Shown: positions 1 to 5,604, numbered from the stretch's first letter. The stretch is DNA of 9,169 bases from Pelotomaculum sp. UBA4789 (GCA_002402945.1 DHGV01000002.1:1672-10840); one strand, 5' to 3'. Notes: generated from the letters alone by a model not told the origin. Made by a program: numbers and translations.

Positions 1-30
1 CGCTGTCTGGTTCCATTTAACGATAAAAGT

Positions 31-63
31 GTGTCAAGGGGACAGTTCTCCTGACACGTTTTT
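31..63 (+). terminator. Hairpin with T-run; terminator or REP-like palindrome
   Basis: The arm GTGTCA at 31-36 pairs with TGACAC at 52-57. The stem can extend through GG/CC next to a bulged A. The hairpin is followed by GTTTTT at 58-63, as in a Rho-independent terminator for a gene left of the window. The same imperfect palindrome (GTGTCA, a GGGGACAG core, TGACAC) also resembles dispersed REP-like elements that I recall from clostridial genomes, so it may be both. A second hairpin follows at 74-98 (GTGAGG with CCTCAC) without a T-run. Confidence 0.5.
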
Positions 64-108
64 AAATTGCGACAGTGAGGACATCCCATTGCCTCACTTC
101 AAAACCAC

Positions 109-137
109 TTTACCATAGCATATGTTTGTATTATAAT
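109..137 (+). promoter_or_regulatory. Sigma-A promoter of the dinB operon
   Basis: The -35 is TTTACC at 109-114 (4 of 6 to consensus). After a 17-base spacer comes a perfect -10 TATAAT at 132-137. The predicted start near 143-145 falls on the LexA operator, the expected geometry for SOS repression. Confidence 0.7.
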
Positions 138-143
138 CTAATC

Positions 144-157
144 AGAACATATGTTTG
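144..157 (+). promoter_or_regulatory. LexA (DinR-type SOS) box of dinB
   Basis: The 14-mer AGAACATATGTTTG matches the Bacillus LexA consensus CGAACRNRYGTTYC at 12 of 14 positions and has the palindromic core AACATATGTT. It lies just after the -10, over the predicted transcription start. A weaker copy (10 of 14) sits at 115-128 in the -35/-10 spacer. The two share the direct repeat CATATGTTTG at 119-128 and 148-157. Binding by LexA is inferred from consensus and position. Confidence 0.75.
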
Positions 158-170
158 GTAGGTGGTTTTT

Positions 171-1379
171 TTGCGTTGTCCAATATTGCTGGCGGACATG
201 AATTCTTTTTTTGCCAGTGTGCACCAGGCTATGGAGCCCCGGCTCAGGGGTAAGCCGGTTATAGTCGGCGGCGACCCCGCCAAGCGCCACGGCATAGTCC
301 TGGCTGCTTCCTATGAGGCAAAGGCCTTCGGTGTAAAGACGGGTATGGCGGTGTGGGAGGCCAGGAGTCTCTGTCCGGCTGGCATTTTCCTGAAGCCGGG
401 GCACGGCCATTATGTTAATTTTTCTGCCAGGATTATCAGGATTATGAAAGATTTCAGCCCGCTGGTAGAGCCTTTTTCCATTGATGAAGCCTTTATTAAC
501 CTTTCGCGGTGCGGCCATTTTTTCAGCTCCTCCCTCGAAGCGGCGCTGCAGCTGAAAAAAAGGATTAAAGAGGAGATCGGTGTGCTGTGCAGTGTAGGGG
601 TCGGGCCCAACAAACTTCTGGCCAAAATGGCCGCCGGCATGCAGAAGCCTGACGGGCTCACGGTTCTGGATCTTGCAGATGTGCCGGATAAATTGTGGCC
701 GCTGCCGGCGCGGGATCTTTTTGGGGTTGGCGCACGCCTGGAGAAACAGCTGCGTGATTTAAACATCCATACCATCGGAGAGCTCGCCTGTTATCCTCTG
801 CCGGTGCTGCGAAAAAGGTTCGGCCTTCTCGGACATGTACTGCACCTGTCCGCCAACGGCATTGACTACAGCCCGGTTGACCCCCATTCCCTGGAACGGG
901 TCAAATCTATCGGGCGCCAGGTTACACTGCCCAGGGACTACCAGGGTTACCGCCAGGTAGAGGTGATTATACTGGAGTTGTGTGAAATTGTATGCAGGCG
1001 GGTGCGCTTGGGCGGTTATGCAGGCAGGACGGTAAACCTTACCATAAAGGATGTTGATTTCTCATGGCTGACCCGCGCGCATAGCATACCTTGTCCCACT
1101 GCCTCCGTGAATGATATCTACAAGGTGGCGGTGGAACTGCTGCACCGGCACTGGCCGGAATGGAAACCGGTAAGGATGGTGGGGGTGTCCCTGGCCGGGC
1201 TCGTTAAGAATACTTCGGAGCAGATGGATCTGTTCGGGGAGGCGGAAAGGGCCCGCCTTCTGCATGCCGCCTGTGACCGGATCAAGGACCGGTTTGGCGA
1301 GCAGAGCATTTTAAGGGGTGTATCCCTGACCCCGGAAGGTGTGTTCCGCGGCCGGAAGGGAGGGGGCTGGCATATCTAA
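171..1379 (+). CDS. dinB: Y-family translesion DNA polymerase IV
   Basis: This is an error-prone polymerase that copies past damaged template bases. Numbering from the TTG at 171 (402 residues), the palm motif ADMNSFFASV gives catalytic Asp9 and steric-gate Phe14, and SIDEAF gives catalytic Asp105 and Glu106. The middle holds the helix-hairpin-helix thumb (LFGVGARLEKQLRDL), followed by the little-finger domain. QMDLF at 351-355 is a sliding-clamp binding motif. Length is normal for Pol IV. I chose TTG at 171 because GGTAGGTGG at 157-165 ends five bases before it; the GTG at 162 lies inside this site and has no ribosome site of its own. A LexA box and promoter lie directly upstream, so SOS induction is likely. 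It resembles the Firmicute YqjW/UvrX branch by its internal clamp motif, but the subfamily is not settled by eye. Confidence 0.93.
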   Translation: MRCPILLADMNSFFASVHQAMEPRLRGKPVIVGGDPAKRHGIVLAASYEAKAFGVKTGMAVWEARSLCPAGIFLKPGHGHYVNFSARIIRIMKDFSPLVEPFSIDEAFINLSRCGHFFSSSLEAALQLKKRIKEEIGVLCSVGVGPNKLLAKMAAGMQKPDGLTVLDLADVPDKLWPLPARDLFGVGARLEKQLRDLNIHTIGELACYPLPVLRKRFGLLGHVLHLSANGIDYSPVDPHSLERVKSIGRQVTLPRDYQGYRQVEVIILELCEIVCRRVRLGGYAGRTVNLTIKDVDFSWLTRAHSIPCPTASVNDIYKVAVELLHRHWPEWKPVRMVGVSLAGLVKNTSEQMDLFGEAERARLLHAACDRIKDRFGEQSILRGVSLTPEGVFRGRKGGGWHI

Positions 1380-1707
1380 CATCAATGACTATTACCGGAA
1401 AAATTTCCTGTACGGGGGGCACAGGCTGATGCTGCCGGAGCTGCGGGACAGGGTCTCCCACATTTGCGCCCAGTGTAAATTTTATATCATTATAGACGGA
1501 AAAACCGAAAGCAAAACGGGCTGTGCCGCGTTTATTCCCCAGTATGCCAGCCTGGCCAGGCGGGCGCCGGAAAAATTGGAGGTGACTGATGTATTAAGGG
1601 CGGTGGGCAGGGAAGGTCTGGCCATGGTCCTGGCCGGTCCGGGTAATCACAGCCAGGCCTGCGGTCAGTTCCATCCCAAAAGAAAAAATAATAAAAAATC
1701 TAATTAA
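1339..1707 (+). CDS. Small four-cysteine protein cotranscribed with dinB
   Basis: I do not recognise the family. From GTG 1339 it is 122 residues, overlapping the end of dinB by 41 bases. It has Cys43 and Cys46 (CAQC), Cys61 (TGCAAF) and Cys108 (QACGQF), which could bind zinc or an Fe-S cluster, and a basic Lys/Asn-rich tail. No membrane segment is seen. The start is uncertain. A strong purine tract lies at 1356-1366, but only non-standard ATA or ATC codons follow it in frame. ATG 1429 (92 residues, all cysteines kept) follows a GGGGGG run. I kept the long form because residues 12-30 look like real protein. The GGHRLMLPE stretch is faintly like the LPE motif of YolD-type proteins, which also accompany Y-family polymerases. 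A role in damage tolerance is inferred from the operon only. Confidence 0.7.
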   Translation: MCSAAGREGAGISNINDYYRKNFLYGGHRLMLPELRDRVSHICAQCKFYIIIDGKTESKTGCAAFIPQYASLARRAPEKLEVTDVLRAVGREGLAMVLAGPGNHSQACGQFHPKRKNNKKSN

Positions 1708-2457
1708 TTATTGTGAATAAAATGGGACCAGTTTTATTTTTCCGCTTGCTGCCAGCCGGTCTTCCTTGATGGCTACTGCTCCGGTGACTCCTGTAATCCC
1801 GGCAGCAAACTCCACAGCTTTCTGCACATCCTCCCTGCACTGCACCAGGTTGCCGGCAGCCGTGGCCACTGCGTCGGCCAGGATAGCTGAAGGAGCGAGA
1901 ACTACAACAGCGTCTGCGCTTCCCAGGCTCAATGAATGCCCCACAGTGCCGGAAGAAGTGCATATACCCAAGGGAGTGTCTTCCGGTCTGATCAACAGGG
2001 CGATGCGGTTGGACAGGGAGGACCTGCCGGCAAAGATGCCGATACGGCGCTGCCTGGCGCTGCGCAAATAGATATCCCCGCCGTTTTCCACGATCACATC
2101 CCTGGAACGTTTTGCCAGCGTCTCTCCGATATATTGGGCAAAGGCCCCGGCTACTGCCGCCATTGGCCCCACGCCGGTCAGGCGGGACGCTTCAGCCATA
2201 TCTATCACTATGGGGGGGGCGCTGGGTTTTAAATCGCAGGGCAGCAGGGAATGAAGAAAAGCGTGATCTTCCTCGATATATTTTTCGAGTAGTTCACGCT
2301 GTTCCCGCACCATTTCCTCGACCCATGCAGCCAAGTCAGGGGAAAACCTGTCCCTGCGGACGCCTATATCGAGGTCTGTCTGTTTTACTGCCACCTGAAA
2401 ATGGAAAAGGTCGTCCTGCCGGAATTGCTCCCGGTATGATCGTTCCGTATATTCCAA
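1708..2457 (-). CDS. UPF0280/COG2122 ApbE-like protein of the homocysteine operon
   Basis: The protein belongs to the UPF0280 (COG2122) family, whose fold is related to the flavin transferase ApbE. Numbering from TTG 2457 (249 residues), family-type motifs are GVGPMAAVAGAFA (95-107), ENGGDIYL (124-131), TSSGTVGHS (167-175) and ADAVATAAGN (194-203). The last resembles the metal-binding AD-A-AT stretch of ApbE. The N-terminal YTERSYREQF is typical of the bacterial members. I prefer TTG 2457: GGAGG and AGG lie just upstream and the frame starts right after the ferredoxin stop. ATG 2481 would overlap the ferredoxin gene and lacks a ribosome site. In Methanosarcina the homologue MA1715 was linked to sulfide assimilation into homocysteine along with COG1900 and NIL-ferredoxin proteins. 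Its exact reaction is unknown; flavin or sulfur handling is inference. Confidence 0.87.
   Translation of the reverse strand: MEYTERSYREQFRQDDLFHFQVAVKQTDLDIGVRRDRFSPDLAAWVEEMVREQRELLEKYIEEDHAFLHSLLPCDLKPSAPPIVIDMAEASRLTGVGPMAAVAGAFAQYIGETLAKRSRDVIVENGGDIYLRSARQRRIGIFAGRSSLSNRIALLIRPEDTPLGICTSSGTVGHSLSLGSADAVVVLAPSAILADAVATAAGNLVQCREDVQKAVEFAAGITGVTGAVAIKEDRLAASGKIKLVPFYSQ
1716..1742 (+). terminator. Terminator of the dinB operon, inside the convergent gene
   Basis: AATAAAA at 1716-1722 pairs with TTTTATT at 1732-1738 around a TGGGACCAG centre, and a T-run reaches 1742. It begins nine bases after the stop of the small cysteine protein and lies wholly within the 3' end of the opposite-strand UPF0280 gene. 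The stem is AT-rich and so weak. Read on the minus strand it is also a hairpin, but its next T-run comes only about 16 bases later. Confidence 0.45.
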
Positions 2458-2458
2458 T

Positions 2459-2860
2459 TTAGAACCTGACCTCCATTGCATTGACCGGACAAACCTTGAC
2501 GCAGATTTGGCAGACGATGCATTTGTCGCTGTCGAACTTCACTTCCATCGAAGGCCTCTCAACGTACAGGGCGCCGCTGGGGCAGATCGCCGTGCAGGCG
2601 CCGCAGCTGGTGCATTTATCCTCGTTTCTGAATACCTCTTCGGCCAGGGGCGTCACTTTGACACCCTGCGATATTAAATATTCCAGACCAAGGTCGCACT
2701 GATCACCAGTAATTTCTAAAACCATAGTGCCTTCTTTATTTTGATCTACGTTTGCCTTGAGAATATTTATAACCAGATCATAGTCCCTGGCAAGGCGATA
2801 GATGATTGGCCTGTCAGCTATATCTTTCCCAAAGCGCAGGAATATTTTTTTTGATGGCAT
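2459..2860 (-). CDS. NIL-domain 2x[4Fe-4S] ferredoxin for homocysteine synthesis
   Basis: This 133-residue protein has an N-terminal NIL domain (about 3-75, starting KKIFLRF) and a C-terminal bacterial ferredoxin domain. The ferredoxin domain has two full CxxCxxCxxxCP motifs: Cys83, 86, 89, 93 and Cys114, 117, 120, 124. Both [4Fe-4S] clusters should therefore form. The NIL-Fd/COG1900 pair is the same as MA1822-MA1821 of Methanosarcina acetivorans, where it is needed to make homocysteine with sulfide as sulfur source. The ferredoxin is thought to supply electrons or sulfur to the DUF39 enzyme. I chose ATG 2860 because GGAGAAAGGA lies nine bases upstream and the NIL domain begins at once. ATG 2869 and TTG 2881 are alternatives. 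It lies 58 bases after the DUF39 gene and abuts the UPF0280 gene, so one transcript is likely. Confidence 0.92.
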   Translation of the reverse strand: MPSKKIFLRFGKDIADRPIIYRLARDYDLVINILKANVDQNKEGTMVLEITGDQCDLGLEYLISQGVKVTPLAEEVFRNEDKCTSCGACTAICPSGALYVERPSMEVKFDSDKCIVCQICVKVCPVNAMEVRF

Positions 2861-2918
2861 AAAGACCATTCCTTTCTCCAAGCTGATACATGTAAGCTAA
2901 AGAAATATTCTATTTGGT

Positions 2919-4124
2919 TCAGAGGCCTCTGATTTCCAGGGTTTTTGCAGGGATATTATCCTTGGCTGAGGGCAGCAGTTTAACCGGTTCGGTTAACTCG
3001 AAATTACCCTGCAGGATCCAGCTTTTCAGGATGCCGGCAATTTCCCTGGCTTTGGAGTAACTGGACAGGGGAGCGGTGGGGACGTCCCTGCCTTTTACAG
3101 TAATTCTGCCGGATTTCAAATCGGCGTAGCTGACAAAGCCAAGGTTGCCGGAAACACGCTGGCCGTATGCTTCGCCGTAATCAACTATCGGGGCGTAGAG
3201 GGCCTGGTCGGTCACCGACACGCACCGCATTATCTCTTCATTTAAAATTGGAATGGGGATGCCAAGGCCGACAGTAAGGGTAGCTCCATAGCCGAGAAAA
3301 CTGGCGCCAACCAGCCAGTTGGGCTTCATCTGTTTAAGGTCACCGATTACAGACAAAGTTCCGCCCGCCGGGCCATAACTTTTCCCTTCAGTGTCTTTCT
3401 GAATGCCGGGGAAGTGTTGGGTGCCATTCCAAGCCACATAGCCGACACCGCCGCCTAAGAATATTTTAGTCCCGATACCAATGGTCATAAAATCAGGATC
3501 GTTAAGCAGCGGGCTGAGCTGCCCGGCGCTGCAATAGTGGGCATTGCCCAGATCGGGCTTGAGCATTCCCATGTAGGTATAGACTGTCCTTTTGCCAAGG
3601 TTGACCGCGCAGTTGTAATTCTGGTAAGAGTTTCTCGGATTAAAGAGAGTGGCCTCATTAATGTCGTCCAGGGTAATGATGGTCTCAATCTCCTGCCTGG
3701 GGTAACAGTCAGTGCCATAAGCGATTGCCTCCAGCTTTACCGGTCTGCGGGCCAACAGGTCATGGATCACATGGCCGCCGCCATAACGGAAATCGCCGGG
3801 GTAATTGTTGTTGCAGGGGTCGTCTTCAGGGAGTTCAGTAGCGCCAAGATAAGCGTCAACCGCCGCGATACCTGTGTAAGCCTGGACGCTGTTGAGCCAG
3901 AGCTTCTGCATTTTAATCTTGGGCTTTGAGTGACCAAAGTTTAAAAAGACCCCGGACGAGCACATGGCGCCGAAAGTGCCGGTGGTCACCACATCAACGC
4001 TCCTTGCTGCTTCGGAAATTCCTTTTTCCGCCACCAGGGAAATTATTTCCTCGGCGGTGAAGACCACAGCCCTGCCAGACTTGATCTTTTCATTGATTTC
4101 AGCGTAGGTTTTTTCAGTTGCCAT
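2919..4124 (-). CDS. DUF39/COG1900 L-aspartate semialdehyde sulfurtransferase
   Basis: This is the homocysteine biosynthesis protein of the DUF39 family, which converts aspartate semialdehyde and reduced sulfur to homocysteine in anaerobes. It is 401 residues, the usual size. The two key cysteine contexts are present: Cys55 in TTGTFGAMCSSG and Cys140 in AYGTDCYPR, matching the functionally important cysteines reported near 54 and 131 of MA1821. Other family-like stretches are NNYPGDFRYGGGHVIHDLL and IFLGGGVGYVAWNGTQH. I chose ATG 4124 because GGGAGGC lies about ten bases upstream. An in-frame extension to 4205 would run back through the riboswitch terminator and is not credible. It is first in the operon, ahead of NIL-ferredoxin and UPF0280, and sits behind a SAM riboswitch, so it is shut off when SAM is high. 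Assignment is by motif and context. Confidence 0.93.
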   Translation of the reverse strand: MATEKTYAEINEKIKSGRAVVFTAEEIISLVAEKGISEAARSVDVVTTGTFGAMCSSGVFLNFGHSKPKIKMQKLWLNSVQAYTGIAAVDAYLGATELPEDDPCNNNYPGDFRYGGGHVIHDLLARRPVKLEAIAYGTDCYPRQEIETIITLDDINEATLFNPRNSYQNYNCAVNLGKRTVYTYMGMLKPDLGNAHYCSAGQLSPLLNDPDFMTIGIGTKIFLGGGVGYVAWNGTQHFPGIQKDTEGKSYGPAGGTLSVIGDLKQMKPNWLVGASFLGYGATLTVGLGIPIPILNEEIMRCVSVTDQALYAPIVDYGEAYGQRVSGNLGFVSYADLKSGRITVKGRDVPTAPLSSYSKAREIAGILKSWILQGNFELTEPVKLLPSAKDNIPAKTLEIRGL

Positions 4125-4178
4125 ATTTAACAATGCCTCCCTGTATACAGTGATCTGTGCCTGATGATAAACAGAAGA

Positions 4179-4198
4179 CCTCTTCAAATCAGAAGAGG
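4179..4198 (-). terminator. Riboswitch-controlled intrinsic terminator
   Basis: On the minus strand CCTCTTC (4198-4192) pairs with GAAGAGG (4185-4179) around a six-base loop. TCTTCTGTTT follows. It lies 21 bases after the aptamer's P1 and upstream of the DUF39 start, so it is the expression platform. An imperfect antiterminator is possible between AGATAAGGG (4228-4220, including P1) and CCTCTTCT at the terminator's 5' arm. Confidence 0.8.
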
Positions 4199-4219
4199 CC
4201 GGCAATAGTCATCGCTTTT

Positions 4220-4336
4220 CCCTTATCTGCCAGAAAAATATCTCCTGCAGGAATTAGCACCTTTTTGGGTGGTTTATTTCCTCCTAACGGTTGCCGGGCT
4301 TCATTGGGCCAGTCCCTCCGCCGCTCCGGATAAGAG
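4220..4336 (-). promoter_or_regulatory. SAM-I (S-box) riboswitch aptamer
   Basis: Reading the minus strand, the hallmarks appear in order: CTCTTATCCGGAGCGGCGGA (P1 and start of P2 with its kink-turn GGA), GGACTGGCCC, ATGAAGCCCGGCAACC, and GGTGCTAATTCCTGC (plus-strand positions 4247-4261). The RNA closes as P1, with 4336-4329 pairing to 4220-4227 over eight base pairs, one of them G-U. Length, about 117 bases, is normal. The P3 loop is rich in A and carries an extra AGGAGG. S-adenosylmethionine binding stabilises P1 and so favours the terminator at 4179-4198. Target genes make homocysteine, the methionine precursor, which fits known S-box regulons. Confidence 0.96.
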
Positions 4337-4360
4337 CACATATTAATTTGTTGTTTTATT

Positions 4361-4389
4361 AGTTTACCAATAGTCCTCTGCCATGTCAA
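4361..4389 (-). promoter_or_regulatory. Promoter of the riboswitch and homocysteine operon
   Basis: On the minus strand a perfect -35 TTGACA (4389-4384) is followed after 17 bases by a -10 TAAACT (4366-4361, 4 of 6). The predicted start near 4354 lies about 18 bases before P1 of the SAM aptamer. Confidence 0.7.
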
Positions 4390-4458
4390 CTGTTTACAGG
4401 TTGTTTCAGATAAAGAATTTTACGTGTTTAAGCAATGGCGGGGTTTAAGCGCAAACAC

Positions 4459-4472
4459 CGAATATATGTTCA
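4459..4472 (+). promoter_or_regulatory. LexA-box-like operator upstream of the XRE/S24 repressor
   Basis: The 14-mer CGAATATATGTTCA matches the Bacillus LexA consensus CGAACRNRYGTTYC at 12 of 14 positions. It shares the ATATGTT core with the dinB box at 144-157. It lies between the riboswitch promoter and the repressor start, next to a TTGAAA at 4475-4480. It could be bound by LexA or by the downstream repressor itself. The sequence alone does not decide. Confidence 0.55.
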
Positions 4473-4497
4473 GATTGAAAAAGGTATAAAGCGGCGG

Positions 4498-4506
4498 TGG
4501 TAGAAT
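4498..4506 (+). promoter_or_regulatory. Possible extended -10 promoter of the repressor
   Basis: TGG followed by TAGAAT (-10 at 4501-4506, 5 of 6) forms an extended -10. A TTGAAA at 4475-4480 is 20 bases away, longer than ideal, and TATAAA at 4485-4490 is a rival -10. The 424-base gap 4125-4548 otherwise holds the riboswitch, its promoter, its terminator, the LexA-like site and direct repeats of GTTTAAGC at 4426-4433 and 4443-4450. Confidence 0.35.
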
Positions 4507-4548
4507 ATTAAATGCGATCGGAAGTATTTGTTTTCGGGGGAGAATTTT

Positions 4549-5196
4549 ATGTACACCCGGATTGGCGGCAAAATCAAAAAAGCAAGGGAGGAAAGAGGCT
4601 TTTCCCAGCATGATCTGGGCGCAGCGCTGGGCCTGACAGCTACCGCTATTAACTATTATGAAAAAGGGAAGCGCAAAGTAAGCATCGAAGAGATTTACAG
4701 GCTGTCCGGTGTTTTGAAGAAACCGGTACAATATTTTTTGCCTGGAGAAGGTTTGTTGAATAAGGAAAGAACACATGATCCTTTAAATATTAAAAAGGAA
4801 TTGATTAGAGGCATAAGTATGATTCCGGTTCTGGGAACGGTGCCTGCCGGCAGGGCTTTTTCCACAGAACAAAACCTGCTTGGGCATCTGCCGGTACCTT
4901 CTGAGAAAGGGGGAGATGATTTGTTTGCCCTGGTGGTTGAGGGCAATTCGATGGCTGGGAAAGGCATTTGTGATGGGGACATGGTTTTAATCAGGCGCCA
5001 GCAGCGTGTTGACTACAACGGCCAGATAGTTTGTGCCTTGGTCAACGGCAGTGAAAACGCCCTAAAAATTTGGCTGAAGGAAAATGACAAAATAATATTA
5101 AAGTCTGCAAACCCGACATATGGCGATATTGTCCTCGATGATGACGGTTCTCTGAAAATCCAAGGTGTTTACGCGGGTACTTTTAAATTCCCATGA
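4549..5196 (+). CDS. XRE-family repressor with self-cleaving S24 (LexA/CI-like) domain
   Basis: This 215-residue transcription repressor has an N-terminal XRE helix-turn-helix (about 5-62, with FSQHDLGAALGLTATAINYYEKG) and a C-terminal S24 peptidase domain (about 92-210). The catalytic pair is visible: Ser134 in EGNSM and Lys173 in NALKIW, 39 apart (37 in E. coli LexA). Ala100-Gly101 in TVPAGRA is the likely cleavage site, 33-34 residues before the serine, as in LexA. It should therefore inactivate itself on RecA-ssDNA filaments. True LexA has a winged helix, so this is closer to phage CI or lactococcal HdiR. ATG 4549 follows GGGGGAGA at 4536-4543. No phage genes surround it, so it is either a chromosomal stress regulator or a prophage remnant. 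Targets are unknown; the LexA-like site at 4459-4472 is a candidate for autoregulation. Confidence 0.9.
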   Translation: MYTRIGGKIKKAREERGFSQHDLGAALGLTATAINYYEKGKRKVSIEEIYRLSGVLKKPVQYFLPGEGLLNKERTHDPLNIKKELIRGISMIPVLGTVPAGRAFSTEQNLLGHLPVPSEKGGDDLFALVVEGNSMAGKGICDGDMVLIRRQQRVDYNGQIVCALVNGSENALKIWLKENDKIILKSANPTYGDIVLDDDGSLKIQGVYAGTFKFP

Positions 5197-5232
5197 CCGG
5201 GATCAAGGCTGCTGCCGGCTGAAGCGTTTTTC

Positions 5233-5478
5233 TCAGGCTATAACTACTGTCCCGGCTTCACTTGTTTCCGGCCTGGTGGGACGGATATGAAAGTGATTAT
5301 GCTGTAACTTCACAGAATGTAGCGTGCCGCAGTAAGGGCATTTTTTATTTTCACCGTCTTTGAAGCGTACCTCGCCAATATGCCTGCCGCAGCAGGTCAC
5401 CTCAACGCTGATGATTTTGCCGCTGCTAGTGAAATTGACCCGGTAGTCATTGATCTTCCCTTTGTTCTGGTAGTTCAT
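5233..5478 (-). CDS. Small zinc-ribbon-like protein, function unknown
   Basis: I cannot assign a family or function. The 81-residue protein carries Cys29-Cys30, His33, Cys47-Pro-Tyr-Cys50 and His54. The CPYCGTLH knuckle and the paired upstream cysteines suggest one structural zinc site. The N-terminal part (YRVNFTSSGKIISVEVTC) looks like beta strands, and the tail after residue 60 is probably disordered. No signal peptide or membrane segment is seen. ATG 5478 follows AAGGGG with ten bases between. A well-spaced promoter lies just upstream at 5515-5543, which supports a real gene. It is convergent with the repressor (36 bases between stops) and divergent from the glycosyltransferase operon. 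Confidence 0.75.
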   Translation of the reverse strand: MNYQNKGKINDYRVNFTSSGKIISVEVTCCGRHIGEVRFKDGENKKCPYCGTLHSVKLQHNHFHIRPTRPETSEAGTVVIA

Positions 5479-5514
5479 GAGCGCATCACCCCTTTATATA
5501 TTGTGGCTAACCCA

Positions 5515-5543
5515 AATATAGCATTAGATCAATATAGTGGCAA
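5515..5543 (-). promoter_or_regulatory. Promoter of the small zinc-ribbon gene
   Basis: On the minus strand a -35 TTGCCA (5543-5538) and a -10 TATATT (5520-5515) are separated by exactly 17 bases, giving a start near 5508 and a leader of about 30 bases. Direct repeats overlap it: ATATTGTGGCTAAC at 5498-5511 and ATATAGTGGCAAC at 5532-5544. Confidence 0.6.
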
Positions 5544-5580
5544 CCCCTGTTTAACCCCTTTTAAAGCCAAAAAAAGATAC

Positions 5581-5599
5581 CTCTGCCAGGTCTCTGCCA
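5581..5599 (+). repeat. Tandem 8-bp direct repeats, 11-bp period, before the GT operon promoter
   Basis: CTCTGCCA occurs at 5581-5588 and again at 5592-5599, one helical turn apart and just upstream of the -35 at 5605. A second pair with the same 11-base period, AACCCCT, lies at 5542-5548 and 5553-5559. Same-face tandem sites near a -35 suggest an activator of response-regulator type. No specific regulator can be named. Confidence 0.45.
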
Positions 5600-5604
5600 A
5601 CTGG

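Noticed and set aside
162..170. GTG 162 as the dinB start
   Set aside because: It falls within the purine tract that best serves as ribosome site for TTG 171, and only the LexA box lies upstream of it.
2919..2932. Perfect 14-base palindrome TCAGAGGCCTCTGA at the end of the DUF39 gene
   Set aside because: It encodes the last residues and the stop. As RNA it gives only a five-pair stem, with no T-run, in the middle of an operon, so neither terminator nor operator is supported.
4125..4205. N-terminal extension of the DUF39 protein by 27 residues
   Set aside because: It would start inside the riboswitch terminator and has no ribosome site. ATG 4124 has a good one.
4189..4389. Minus-strand open frame of 66 codons upstream of the DUF39 gene
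   Set aside because: It lies over the SAM riboswitch and its promoter. The RNA motifs explain the sequence far better than a protein does.
5197..5232. Possible terminator between the repressor and the small zinc gene
   Set aside because: A TTTTT run is present at 5227-5231, but I could not find a convincing stem just before it.
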